64,000 bases of DNA from Coleophoma eucalyptorum. Taxonomy: Eukaryota > Ascomycota > Leotiomycetes > Helotiales > Dermateaceae. Below the pieces are notes generated by a model, which saw nothing but the letters and a program-made list of their open reading frames with translations, did no database searches and had not been told where the DNA came from. The stretch lies in assembly GCA_026120035.1 (NCBI GenBank), contig JALRME010000020.1, forward strand, positions 744,001 to 808,000, in the 5' to 3' direction. Position numbers and translations under genes: made by a program. Every line of letters starts with the position of its first letter. The first letter of the stretch is position 1. This document shows positions 22,361 to 31,703 of the stretch, in pieces.

Positions 22361-23376
22361 TCAAAATTGAAATAGTTCAAGATAAAAAGGCGCGGAATGC
22401 TTACATATAGGTGCAAAATTGAGTAAAAATTCGACTTGCAGGATAGTGAAGCGGGCCACACTACATGAAATGGTGGCGAGACCTAAAGAGAACGTAGTAA
22501 CTGACGTCTTTTTATGCTTCAATGAAGTTATATGATTCAACAAGGAAAATGAAAGAATAAATACCATACCCTTTACTAGCTTGAACTATACTAATATGAA
22601 ATTATATAGTATATAATCTTTAGACAAGAAGGTAAGGTGACGAACTTGCGATGTCAGAACTTATGTGCAAACCCCATATCAAACTTTTAACCCAGTTCAG
22701 TGCGAATACATGGCACTTAAAAATGTCGGTAGACCTCATCCATCACCAAATTTTAAGTTAGCTCTTGCATCTTTTCCCTGGAAGCTTTATATAGATTAAA
22801 TAAGGCACCTCTTACCAATTGCTCGATATTGGTATACAGTCGAAGGCCTCAAGGCTGACAGTACAGATGCAGCTGGCTACAACATAGACTGTAGTGACTT
22901 TCAAGGCCATTCGCAACTTCGTCATGCTTGTTGGGATGGCTGTGTAGTAAAGAGCAAGGAGACTAAATTTAGAAGAGTACAATCCCGTATTGTTAAGTAA
23001 GTCGCCAATATAAGTCATCTACTCCCATTAAGATGTCAGCTTTATCGTCCTAAACTTATGAATGTATCGGTAAACCACGCTGAGTGACCTCTGAGTTAGG
23101 TTTCTTATTTCAAGGCTTGAAACGACTGAGGGGCAACTCAAAGACGAGGCTTTTGTGAACGGCCATTGAATCTGAAAGGGCATAGCTACCTTGAACTGAT
23201 ATTTCAACTTGTCAGTCGGCAATAGATACAACGTAACTATATCGAGCTAATACGTCATATACGACTGGGTGTCAAAGGCTATGGCGGCAAGGCCAACACA
23301 CCGACCAATAGCCACCCAGATGTCAGATATAAAAAAAATTTTCCGATCTCGGTACAGTAGTAAACATAATCTCATA
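22361..23376 (-). pseudogene. Decayed fungal rhodopsin-domain membrane protein (PF20684-like)
   Basis: Minus-strand fragments follow the order of the seven-helix fungal rhodopsin-domain (SAT4-like) family. First comes RDRKIFFISDIWVAIG with helix LAAIAFDTQSYMTY (around 23375-23250), which ends in a TAG. Next is TDKLKYQFKV, then the well-preserved GDLLNNTGLYSSKFSLLALYY with VTTVYVVASCICTVSLEAF and CIPISSNW (22812-23010). Then CHVFALNW and LHISSDIA (about 22645-22710), and finally KTSVTTFSLGLATISCSVARF (near 22465-22525). Some gaps could be introns (a GTAAG donor follows CIPISSNW), but the stop after MTY, several short out-of-frame joins and lost helix residues argue for a pseudogene. Members are membrane proteins of mostly unknown function. 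I do not offer a restored reading frame. Confidence 0.65.
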
Positions 23377-24373
23377 ACCACGAGATTTAAACTCAGGAAT
23401 ACCAAAGCGCATTCGATTCCCTATTTTATTACCTTGCACATTAGCCAAGATGGAATGAGGATCAAGCATGAACTGTCACTAACAATTGCGATACGACCAG
23501 GGGCCATTGCTTCTTTAACCAGATCCCCAGAAAAGGATATCCGATTGAGTGTCAAAACGATGTTGAGAATGTACACAGATTGTTTGCCACAGTTGAATCT
23601 GGAATCACAGAGCAAGGCGCTCTCTTCGAGTCACGATAGACATTCATTTGGGTAATTCGCTTGTTTCATTCATTACTATGACTTCCGTTTGCAGACTACA
23701 CTATTTCTTAAGTAGTATTGCTAAACCTGATGGAGAACAGGTTTCTATCCTCGATGTATGCTTCCGTAAACGGTAGGCTAAAAGGTTATAAAATCTAATC
23801 AGCCACACTTTAACGTCAGAATTTATATTGAAGTTCTACTAGTACTATCTGGAAAACAACCACAAACTAAGCTACCCAAAACTTCCGAACTTGTAAAGTT
23901 AGGAAAAGTATCGGTATTAAAAGTTCTAGTAGAACTTATTTATATATTTTGTGGTTCTCTGCCGTATTTACATACTCTTTTACCGAGGGTTGACATGCAC
24001 TAATGAGCCAATAGGATAGTTACAAATAGCGTTTTTACGCTAAAATCTTCTCAAATTTACTCACGAATGGACAGGAAAACTCCCTGATACCCACAGACCT
24101 TACAGAATACTAGGTAGATAGGCAGGGTAGGGAATAGTTGTTTTCATGTATTCCGTACCCGGAGGCGGTAAAAGGGTTGTCAAACTCGTATAACTCTGGT
24201 AAAATACCATAGACCCGCAGAATATGCTTAATTTTGGAACAATGAGGGGTTCCTGTAATCTGTGCATCTTACAGGTACCTTATCTCATGACATCAAGCCC
24301 CTTCTCTGTTTATTCTTTTGTCCCCCAATATTGATGCGCTTAACTCAAAGAGCCTTTGTATATTCTTAGCAGT
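23377..24373. other. Intergenic, AT-rich
   Basis: This is 997 bases with no coding feature, containing a 12-bp inverted repeat described separately. The promoter of the ATP-grasp gene is at the right end. Confidence 0.5.
23831..23937. repeat. 12-bp perfect inverted repeat with palindromic right arm
   Basis: AAGTTCTACTAG at 23831-23842 is the exact reverse complement of CTAGTAGAACTT at 23926-23937. The right arm also belongs to a 17-bp palindrome, 23921-23937, with 8-bp arms around a single G. No coding sequence lies between the arms. Confidence 0.65.
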
Positions 24374-25736
24374 ATGCAAAGAATTCTGCTTCCTTCCATA
24401 AAGCCCCCCTTTTACGGAGGTTCAAACAGAATCACCTCATTCGCCCGCTGGAAACTGAATACCCATAGCTGGACTACATTGTGGCACGGCAGACGAGCTA
24501 TGTCAACTAGAAATGCACGAGTGGCTGTCTTATACCAAGCTCTTGAGCCACCGATGATAAATGGTACTCGAAAGCCCGCAAAACCGGGTGGTGAGTCGCA
24601 CCTGATGCTGCACTTAATATCGGCTGTCTTGGTTCAAGTACTGAAGAATTACTCTGCAGGATACCAAGATTCTGGAGCTGATATTGCATTCAACCTCCGC
24701 GCACAGCAAAATGTGGATGTCGTTACCCCATATAAGGATCCTGATCCCATTGATCATCGCCACTGGTGTTTTCCCGATACAGAAGAGGGAATACTATCTG
24801 CACTGGGCATGGGTGTGACCCATTTATGGGCAAACACTATACTCTTTGCCTCTCACCCTTTACAAATCTCCAAAAGGATTCAGGAGTACCAGGATAAAGT
24901 TAATGTAATAGGACAACCTCCATGTATGGTTGAGCAATATGACGACAAACAATATCTTAACGACCTTCTACGCAAGACAGGCTCGTTTACTATGCCACAG
25001 GCTTGGTCTATTACGGAATCTCCAAATACAGAAACTCAGTTGGATGCCATGGAGTTGTCCTATCCTATTGTAGCTAAACCTGTTCGAGGTCGTGGAAGTT
25101 TTGGAGTCAACGTATGCTATTCCAGAGAAGAGCTGCGACAACATATATCATCTATCTCGAAAGAATCACCTGGCATTATGTTAGAGCAATACCTATCAGG
25201 CGAAGAGGCAACAATCACTGTGATGCCGCCGTCAACAGAGAACGACAAATACTGGGCTCTGCCGATAGTCACACGGTTTAATCACGTTGGCGGTATTGCT
25301 CCATATAATGGAGTTATCGCAGTAACATCTAATTCAAGAATTATCCATGGGAATGAATATTCGATGGACCCTCGATATCCTGAGGCTGCTAGAGAATGCG
25401 AAGCTGTAGCAGAGTATCTTCATCTAACTGCACCTATTCGAATTGATATTCGTCGATTTACAGACGATAAAACATCTAAGTTTGCGCTTTTTGATATTAA
25501 CATGAAACCTGTAAGTTTGGCTTAAATATGGACGGTCGAGATCAGCCTATAATTGACTTGTTTCTTAGAACATGACAGGACCAGGTCGACCAGGGAGAGA
25601 AGATCAGGCAAGTTTAACAGCGATAGCTGCAGAAGAACTAGGATGGGACTATGGTATACTTCTAGCGAAAATGTTAGAGAGCTCATTCCTATTAAGACAT
25701 CTTCGGGATATCAAGCCAGATCCGCACAGCCAGTGA
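24374..25736 (+). CDS. ATP-grasp ligase, D-Ala-D-Ala ligase-like
   Basis: This is an ATP-dependent carboxylate-amine/thiol ligase fold protein related to bacterial D-Ala-D-Ala ligases; the fungal substrate is unknown. Exons are 24374-24590, 24660-25510 and 25569-25736, giving 411 residues. The first splice rebuilds KPAKPGGYQDSGADIAFNL. ATP-binding features are IVAKPVRGRGSFGVNV (lysine and glycine-rich loop), the MLEQYLSGEEATITV strand, and the metal-ligand block FALFDINMKP joined to NMTGPGRPGRED across the second intron, analogous to the E-x-N site of DdlA. The C-terminus ELGWDYGILLAKML fits the family's last helix. The N-terminal 30 residues are basic and could be a mitochondrial presequence. 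Intron 1 is 69 nt with no stop, so an unspliced form would also translate. No partner gene for a peptide pathway is adjacent. Confidence 0.87.
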
Positions 25737-26052
25737 CAGCTTTGAGTTTGGTAACCTTCGTATGTTAGTCAGTGTAACCGTAGACGTAGCTTCGACCATT
25801 TTGAGCTATTGTTTAAATACTATATTTAACAAACACCACCTCTACCGTGTTTATTCTAGAAACCTAAAAATCTCGAGACCGAATTTTATATATATCTCAA
25901 CTCCTTTAGTCATCTATCCAATCTTCATTATGAATTCAGATTCCTCATGTCTGATTTTAAATCGAACTGACGTCTCCCTTCTCCTCAGAGGAGCAATACC
26001 ATTAGCTTATCATTCCGTCGAACCAAATTCGCACGTAGTGGTATGGTTAAAT
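25737..26052. other. Intergenic
   Basis: This is 316 bases between the convergent ATP-grasp and GNAT genes. Nothing is recognised. Confidence 0.5.
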
Positions 26053-26775
26053 TCATGCGCTCTCAGAAGCCTCAGCCCGAATTGCTTCCAGCTTCTGCTT
26101 CTGTTTGCCCTTTGCATCAAAATTGCCCTCACCCAACCAGCTCTCGAAGGCCTGTTTCACCACCGGCCACTCGGAGTCAATGATGCTGAACCAAGCCGTA
26201 TCCCGATTCCGGCCCTTAACGATCATATGCTGTCGAAAATGGCCTTCAAAGGTAAAACCCAATCGTGCAGCCGCCTTTTTCGAAGGCTCATTTAGTGCAT
26301 TGCATTTCCACTCAAAGCGGCGGAATCCCAGCTCTTCAAAGACATACTTTGCAACGAGATAGATGGCTTCGGTGCTAAGGGTACTGCGCTGCATGGTGGG
26401 CGAGAAGATTACATTGCCGACTTCAATGCTGCGGCCGCCGAGGTCGCAGCGCATGAGGGAAAGCAAGCCGAGAGGAGAACCCGTGGTCGGGGAGACCAGC
26501 GTGAAAAAGATCGGGTCGGGGAGCGTACTAGTGGAGAGCGAGGAGACATGTTCGTCGAAGCTTGTGGCGTCATGGAAAGGACCATTGGCCATGTAGTCCC
26601 AGAGATGGTCATTTTGTTCTCCGCCAAGGAGGGGGAAGAGTCCCGCTGCGTGTGAGGGCTCAACGGGAGTAAGGGTTACAGTTCGACCTTTCAGGATAAC
26701 ACTCTCGGGGCATTTGGCCGGCGGAGTAGTTATTAAAGCGCCAAGAGGGTTTTGGTGGGGAGTGGAAGAAGACAT
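26053..26775 (-). CDS. GNAT acetyltransferase (RimJ/RimL type)
   Basis: This is a predicted acetyl-CoA-dependent N-acetyltransferase acting on an amine or protein N-terminus; the substrate is unknown. It is a single exon of 240 residues. The GNAT fold is shown by the N-terminal strand VILKGRTVTLTPVEPSHA, the central PLGLLSLMRCD strand, the block GNVIFSPTMQRSTLSTEA (an acetyl-CoA loop variant of RimJ/RimL-like fungal proteins), YVFEELGFRRFEWKCNALN, and SKKAAARLGFTFEGHFRQHM with the catalytic-domain end. The C-terminus is Lys/Gln/Glu-rich. A CACGTG word is 87 bases upstream of the start (26862-26867). It converges with the ATP-grasp gene, with 316 bases between stops. Confidence 0.9.
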   Translation of the reverse strand: MSSSTPHQNPLGALITTPPAKCPESVILKGRTVTLTPVEPSHAAGLFPLLGGEQNDHLWDYMANGPFHDATSFDEHVSSLSTSTLPDPIFFTLVSPTTGSPLGLLSLMRCDLGGRSIEVGNVIFSPTMQRSTLSTEAIYLVAKYVFEELGFRRFEWKCNALNEPSKKAAARLGFTFEGHFRQHMIVKGRNRDTAWFSIIDSEWPVVKQAFESWLGEGNFDAKGKQKQKLEAIRAEASESA

Positions 26776-27137
26776 TGCTTTTTGGATATCTTTGTATATT
26801 TGGACATATAGCGGATGAAATCAAGGTATTTAAGAAAGGTGTTGTGAGCTATGGCATCCATCACGTGAACAGAGATAACGCGTTGGTTGGCGCAACCCTC
26901 TTACCTACTACGAATGACTACGGATGAATGGGGTGTCGCTCAGGCTAGTTCAAAGCTCGCGCCCTACACGCCAGAGAATCGGCCATGATGGTTACGTGAA
27001 GAAGCAATATATATTTATGTTGTCCTAGGTACAAGTCTGTTTTGCACATCCCTGCTCGCGCACTACGCCGCCCCTTCGCCGCGAAAGTCATGGCACTCCT
27101 CCTTCCCAATCAAGATGACTCAGATGCCATCGCCAGC
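26776..27137. other. Intergenic
   Basis: This is 362 bases between the GNAT start and the HET-gene stop. Its right part (27065 onward) is repeated in diverged form at 29131-29290. Confidence 0.5.
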
Positions 27138-27248
27138 TTAGCATCGAGTGAGCTGTGAGAATCTTTTTGGCAGCGGCAGGGTTGCATACCTATCCGGCAG
27201 GATATTGCTAAACTGGCAGGATATTTCAAAACTGCCAAGAGTGGAGTT
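27065..27248. repeat. Diverged duplicated segment, copy A (HET gene 3' end)
   Basis: This segment aligns by eye with 29131-29290 in the same orientation: shared words include TGGCACTCCTCCT, CAATCAAGATGACT, AGCGGCAGGG, TATCCGG and GCCAAGAGTGGAGT. Copy A has an extra internal GGCAGGATATT repeat (near 27196-27226). It covers the last 37 codons of the HET gene and its 3' flank. Confidence 0.7.
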
Positions 27249-28019
27249 TAGAATTGGGTTTCTTGAAAGGTCTGGTAACTGTTCACTGGCTCGCCGGTCG
27301 AGTTCCAATTGAAGCCGGCTGACTGCATTAAGCATTCCCTCGCCATAGATCAACGGCATGCGGATACCGAAAATACCTAGAAGGGAATAGGCTCTGTCTT
27401 CTGGACGCTTCGTCTCACGATCCTGGGCCCATGACATCCGTTCATTAACATCAAATTCAGACAACGCAGCCCCTTGAAGTGCTGAAACGGCGATTCCGGT
27501 TATCTCGTGAAGCTGTCCTGCTAAAGATTTCTTGTCACCAAGTCGGCTGCTATTCGAGCAGAAGAACTCGACCGATGGCGGCGCAATAAGCTCTTGAAGT
27601 GTCCAACCACGGGTAAACCATCGACTGTTCTTAAACGCTGCTCCCCACTGCTGTAAAGACAAGTCGACTTGATCACTTGTCGAAACATCTGGCAGATAGA
27701 CGTAGCATTTTTCCGCTTCGCGATACCAGCGAAACATGGAGTTGATAGCTTCCGAAAGCTCAGCATCGCTCGATTTGTTGATACAGCAAGTATTCACCCA
27801 GAAGTATTGTAGGCCATCGCGAGCGGCCTGCTGTCCACAAAACCATACCTTTTTATATCCGTCCTTCCTCTTCCCACAGCCATCCTTCATATCATCAAAG
27901 TTGACCTCTTCATCATCTTCTCCCCATGTGTGTGAAAGTATCGCATAAGGCGTGGTAGGATAGGTGGTATCTTTCGTGAGGCTAATGTCGCCATTTTCTT
28001 CCAGCTTGAGAAGACGCAT
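27138..28019 (-). CDS. HET-domain protein, short form
   Basis: This is a heterokaryon-incompatibility (HET) domain protein of the group found in vegetative self/non-self recognition; those proteins trigger cell death in some fungi. It is a single exon of 293 residues starting MRLLKLEENGDI. HET blocks are YAILSHTWGEDDEEVNFDDM, FWVNTCCINKSSDAELSEAI with NSMFRWYREAEKCYVYLPDV, RWFTRGWTLQELIAP, and MSWAQDRETKRPEDRAYSLLGIFGIRMPLIYGEG. The family normally has WVDTCCIDK; both aspartates are Asn here. Proteins of this subtype usually continue into a NACHT, ankyrin or other C-terminal region, but this frame stops about 60 residues after the HET block, so it is truncated or a HET-only form. The last 37 codons lie in a segment duplicated at 29.1 kb. 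Confidence 0.85.
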   Translation of the reverse strand: MRLLKLEENGDISLTKDTTYPTTPYAILSHTWGEDDEEVNFDDMKDGCGKRKDGYKKVWFCGQQAARDGLQYFWVNTCCINKSSDAELSEAINSMFRWYREAEKCYVYLPDVSTSDQVDLSLQQWGAAFKNSRWFTRGWTLQELIAPPSVEFFCSNSSRLGDKKSLAGQLHEITGIAVSALQGAALSEFDVNERMSWAQDRETKRPEDRAYSLLGIFGIRMPLIYGEGMLNAVSRLQLELDRRASEQLPDLSRNPILNSTLGSFEISCQFSNILPDRYATLPLPKRFSQLTRC

Positions 28020-29130
28020 TTGAGCCTGAACAGTGATACAATTGCATGTGTCGCATTCAATATAGCAAGAGTCTGAGGCAGAAGTGCTTGGGTTGAATAC
28101 CGCAGGATTTAGGAAGGAATGGTAAGATGGCGGATCCGAATTGAAGAGGTTGAGAAAAGATTTGAGGCTGAGGCTTCAGCCGCAATCGAAGATACTTTCA
28201 TAGGTAATTTGATGCGTGCCATCTGTAAGCTAAGAAAAGATTTGTTACGTGCTATGAAGCTAGGTGTCCTCAATGATGTGAATAAGGAAGGGATGAGCTT
28301 GAGATCGTCAACAATGTATAAGCAGCTGAGCGTTATGGCGGCCGCAAGCCCGAGGTATTGGAACAAGCATCACGATGTTCTGCGGATGCATTCATTTTAT
28401 TTGCAGGTCCTTTGGGTGGCAGTGTTAAAGGAACTGTAAGTTAAACTTGTTCCTCTCTTCAAGAGATCTGCGATACGATAATCACATAGCCTATAGCAGA
28501 TGGCTTGAAAATCCTCCTTCGTATGTTACCTTCGAACGGCATCAAAAGAGCACTCATCCTCTGCACACCATCATATCCTTCTACTTCAGATTCACCTACT
28601 TTATACTATGGCGTTTCGGTAGATTTTACATGAGATCACTTCTCTTCAGCGAGTATTTCGGAGATGCTTGCAGTCGGTCATGCCGTTCCCGCCCAACCTA
28701 GCGAGGAATTAAAATGGACTCTATTCAGAGTTGGTGGATTCATTGACGCGCCAGCCGCGGAAGTGGAAGCTACGTATCTCGGTTACCCAAATGCTGGAAT
28801 TATAATCAATCGATAAGTGTAGCTAGTTGGGTCCTCCAGGAAGTGACAGAAAATAAATGGATTGGGAAAAGTCCTTACATTTGTAACAAGCGAGAAAATT
28901 GAAGGTAGCATTGGAGAGTTGGAGAGTTGGAAATTCATTTCTATACTTCACCGCCGAGTAAAAGATTGTCGGGCTGGAGATGCGTGACATCGAAGATACT
29001 AAGCTAAAGAAATAATATGAAATGGGAATCATGTAGAATAAGGAGCAGTTGGGGGTATATACCTCACACATTATTGCTTTTTATATTGGTTTATTCTTCC
29101 CTTCTTATGCTTTGCCATGTGACTTGGCCC
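28020..29130. other. Intergenic, unexplained frames
   Basis: This is 1,111 bases upstream of the HET gene. A 106-codon plus-strand frame (28119-28439) and an overlapping 85-codon minus-strand frame (28109-28366), with a hydrophobic N-terminus, are both open. Neither matches a family I know, and I cannot choose between them, so I call neither a gene. Confidence 0.4.
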
Positions 29131-29384
29131 ACGCTGCCCCTCGCTGCAAAAGTTATGGCACTCCTCCTCGTCAATCAAGATGACTTGGGCGATGTCGTCA
29201 GCTTGCTACTTGATCGACTGGGAGATCTTCTTGGTAGCGGCAGGGCTGTCATATCCGGTAGGATATTCCTACACAGCCAAGAGTGGAGTCCTATTACAGC
29301 TACAGTACAGACAGTGGAGCGGAATAATGCCGTGTATACTGGAGTGCGCTGGTCTTTCGGCACTGGATTACACTTAATGAGCAA
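29131..29384 (-). pseudogene. Relic of a second HET-gene 3' end (copy B)
   Basis: 29131-29290 is the diverged partner of 27065-27248. On the minus strand the frame ending near 29175 reads NILPDMTALPLPRRS, which lines up with NILPDRYATLPLPKRFS at the end of the intact HET gene. The HET domain proper is not recognisable upstream, so only a 3' piece remains. The frame runs on for 17 residues longer than the intact gene because of changes after the shared block. Confidence 0.6.
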
Positions 29385-29734
29385 GCAGCTTTTCTGTACT
29401 GGTCAGAAGCTTCATACGCAGGGTCGGCTGTAGGAGGTTGGTGCCCGTTGAAAAGAGACAATTATTCATGGAAGGGCAAGCCGATTAGCTAGGAATAGGA
29501 CGAGTCATCAGCACCCGCCATTTTGCACGTGATCCAGTTCCCAGCTCCACCCCGTTACGGAGAGCTAGAAGGGGTTGGGATATCTGACAGCCAGGAGAAA
29601 CGTCTACCCTTTGGGACTACGCAGGTAAAGCCCACTTCTTACTTGGCAGATGATTCATTTACTTAGTTTTGGTACGTCTGGTACCAAAGGGGGTTCATGA
29701 CAGATGCCAAGAGCTTGCTGCCCTGGAACGATCC

Positions 29735-29941
29735 CTATTGAGTAAGAAGTCTGATTTGGGTCATTCTCTCGGGGATGGAGTCCATGAAGCTATTGATCTC
29801 TCCCGGCTTGATTTCTTCATCTTGTATACCGACTATGACTTTCTTGAGCTGCTCCATTAACCAGCCGCTATGCAGATTCCGATTCATAATCCTCTATCTC
29901 AAGGCCCTCTCTACATTTTTAATTGCATTCGGATCTGGAGA
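29735..29941 (-). mobile_element. Tc1/mariner transposase C-terminal relic
   Basis: On the minus strand one frame reads SPDPNAIKNVERALR, a TAG, then RIMNRNLHSGWLMEQLKKVI and EEIKPGEINSFMDSIPERM before a stop at 29735. This follows the end of Tc1-like DDE transposases, whose last acidic residue sits in SPDLNPIENVW and whose C-terminus carries a 'SMPERxxAV' block. The internal stop and changed residues (Asn-Ala for Asn-Pro, Lys for Glu at the catalytic position) show it is dead. Sequence further upstream to about 30170 may belong to it but I could not follow the frame. No inverted termini were identified. Confidence 0.6.
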
Positions 29942-30690
29942 GTTAGGTGTTAGTTAGGTGGCTTAGAGTATTTCTATGGTATACAATCAATCCATGTAAG
30001 ATTAAAGAGCGCTTTTCGTCCGATGATGGTTATGCACTAAAGCATAGAACCATCTACCGGCACCAAGAACCCTTTGGACGTATATGTGAGCGCGAAAGCA
30101 AATCAGGTTGGTGGACTCCACGTGGGGATGTTTATGGGGTAGTGTACCAACCTGGGACTACGTAGCGCCAGATCCTATGAACGCAACTGGACCACTTTAA
30201 TTACGCGCCAGCGTCTCGTGACAACTTGGCACTGTTATTTATCTGTGACAACAATTCTAACAAACTCCCAAGTTGAAACATAAAGACGCCGAAGTTCTTC
30301 AAGCGAGCATTACGTTCACGCTCATCCACGCCGTGTTGGGCAATTTACTGACCACCCATTATCCGAACCCCTATACTGTAGCCCATAACTACACATAACA
30401 TAGAATACATCGATAGGTTTGGTTTGAAGTAAATGATAAACTATTCCACATGCATACCAGATTTGCTGTCTTTCCACTTTTCTAAACTTAAAGTGTGTGT
30501 CGGGTATATCAAGGCAACGCTGAGTTCGTGTACTCCTCGCTACATTTAGGTACTCCATATACACGCCGCTGATCTTATTCAATTGGGAGAGAAAATGAAT
30601 GAAAATATATAAGAGGTGATTCTTCCTTCTCCTTTACGTTGGCCATCGTGCACTCATTACGGACAGACAATCTTCACACACTCTTTTATC
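29942..30690. other. Intergenic / degraded sequence
   Basis: This is 749 bases upstream of the transposase relic on its strand. It probably includes more of the dead element, but no frame is recognisable. The promoter-like flank of the lyase fragment is at the right end. Confidence 0.4.
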
Positions 30691-30885
30691 ATGAAGTCAT
30701 TCCAGGTCACAGCCGCGGTACTAACCACTGCCTTAGCGCGTCTTGCCGCCACGCAGTCCTCGATAGTCTCCGGAACCCCAATAGGATTTGCATCCGCTGT
30801 CACCGGAGGTGGTTCCGCCGATCCGGTATACCCTACGACCATCGATGAGTTAATCGACCACCTCACCGGCTCAATGATAGACTAA
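30691..30885 (+). pseudogene. 5' fragment of a pectate/pectin lyase (PL1) gene
   Basis: The frame opens with a signal peptide ([20 protein letters not shown]) and continues into [20 protein letters not shown] and DELIDHLTG, the conserved start of fungal PL1 pectate/pectin lyases. It stops at codon 65. The catalytic parallel beta-helix (about 250 more residues) is absent: nothing in the next 800 bases resembles the calcium or catalytic-arginine regions. This is therefore a truncated gene. It could still be transcribed and yield a short secreted peptide, but there is no evidence for that. It sits in a stretch of other relics, consistent with local decay or rearrangement. Confidence 0.75.
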
Positions 30886-31703
30886 TTGCAATGGCTAGGT
30901 GATGCCGTTGATCATTCCGTATTCTGGTTAGCTGTGGAACAGATTCTCATTGCAGGCCATCTCGTATATGGAAATTTTTACCCGCTGCTGATGTCAGATG
31001 TGCCAACTTTGGACTTGGCATATGCGTGGGAGAAGGAATTGATCTGTACGAAATGCTGTCAAATCTGACTTAAGCTTGGAAGGTGTTTCTAACCTATAAA
31101 ATAGTAGTGAAAGCCCTGAAGCCTGAAATCACCTATCTTCATCATTCGAGTCGGTAGTAAGCTCAGAAGACGAAAGCGACATTGGTTTCACGCTGAAATA
31201 TGTCCAATACTTCATTGTGAATTTTTGAAGGTTCCCTCACAGCTCCGTGTCCAGGAATTATACGACTTGCTCATCAACCAGTTCTCGCGCGCAACTCATA
31301 ACGCTTCTTTTCTAAGTCAAGTCATAACTGAAACTTTTGGATCGGATGGCAAGATCTGGGAAGGAAAGAGTCATGAAGATTTGACTCTGCGGGGAAGTGT
31401 AACGATGCTTGGCAACTCTCGCTCCCTGACATGGAATTACCATCCAATGACAACACTGATGAGCTTTAGCGTGATATTTTAGATGAAACCCTATATAGGA
31501 TTGTGTAATAGTGCATTCATGACCAATGCATGAGCTACAAAATCATAAGACTATTCTCATGTGAAGGGTTTCTTGGAGATAGGTTCAAATGTTTAGAAAA
31601 TGATGATTTACTAAGACCTGACTTCCATGAAAAATAATAAGTTAAAGCATAAATCGAGCCAAAATTAGATATGCTCCTTCTCAGTGGAAACAAGAATTGT
31701 AAT
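30886..31703. other. Intergenic
   Basis: This is 818 bases between the lyase fragment and the P450 stop codon. An open frame at 31225-31482 (85 codons) has no ATG start and no known domain. Confidence 0.45.

Noticed and set aside
28109..28439. Overlapping frames on both strands, one with a hydrophobic N-terminus
   Set aside because: Neither can be tied to a family or splice pattern, and the two exclude each other.
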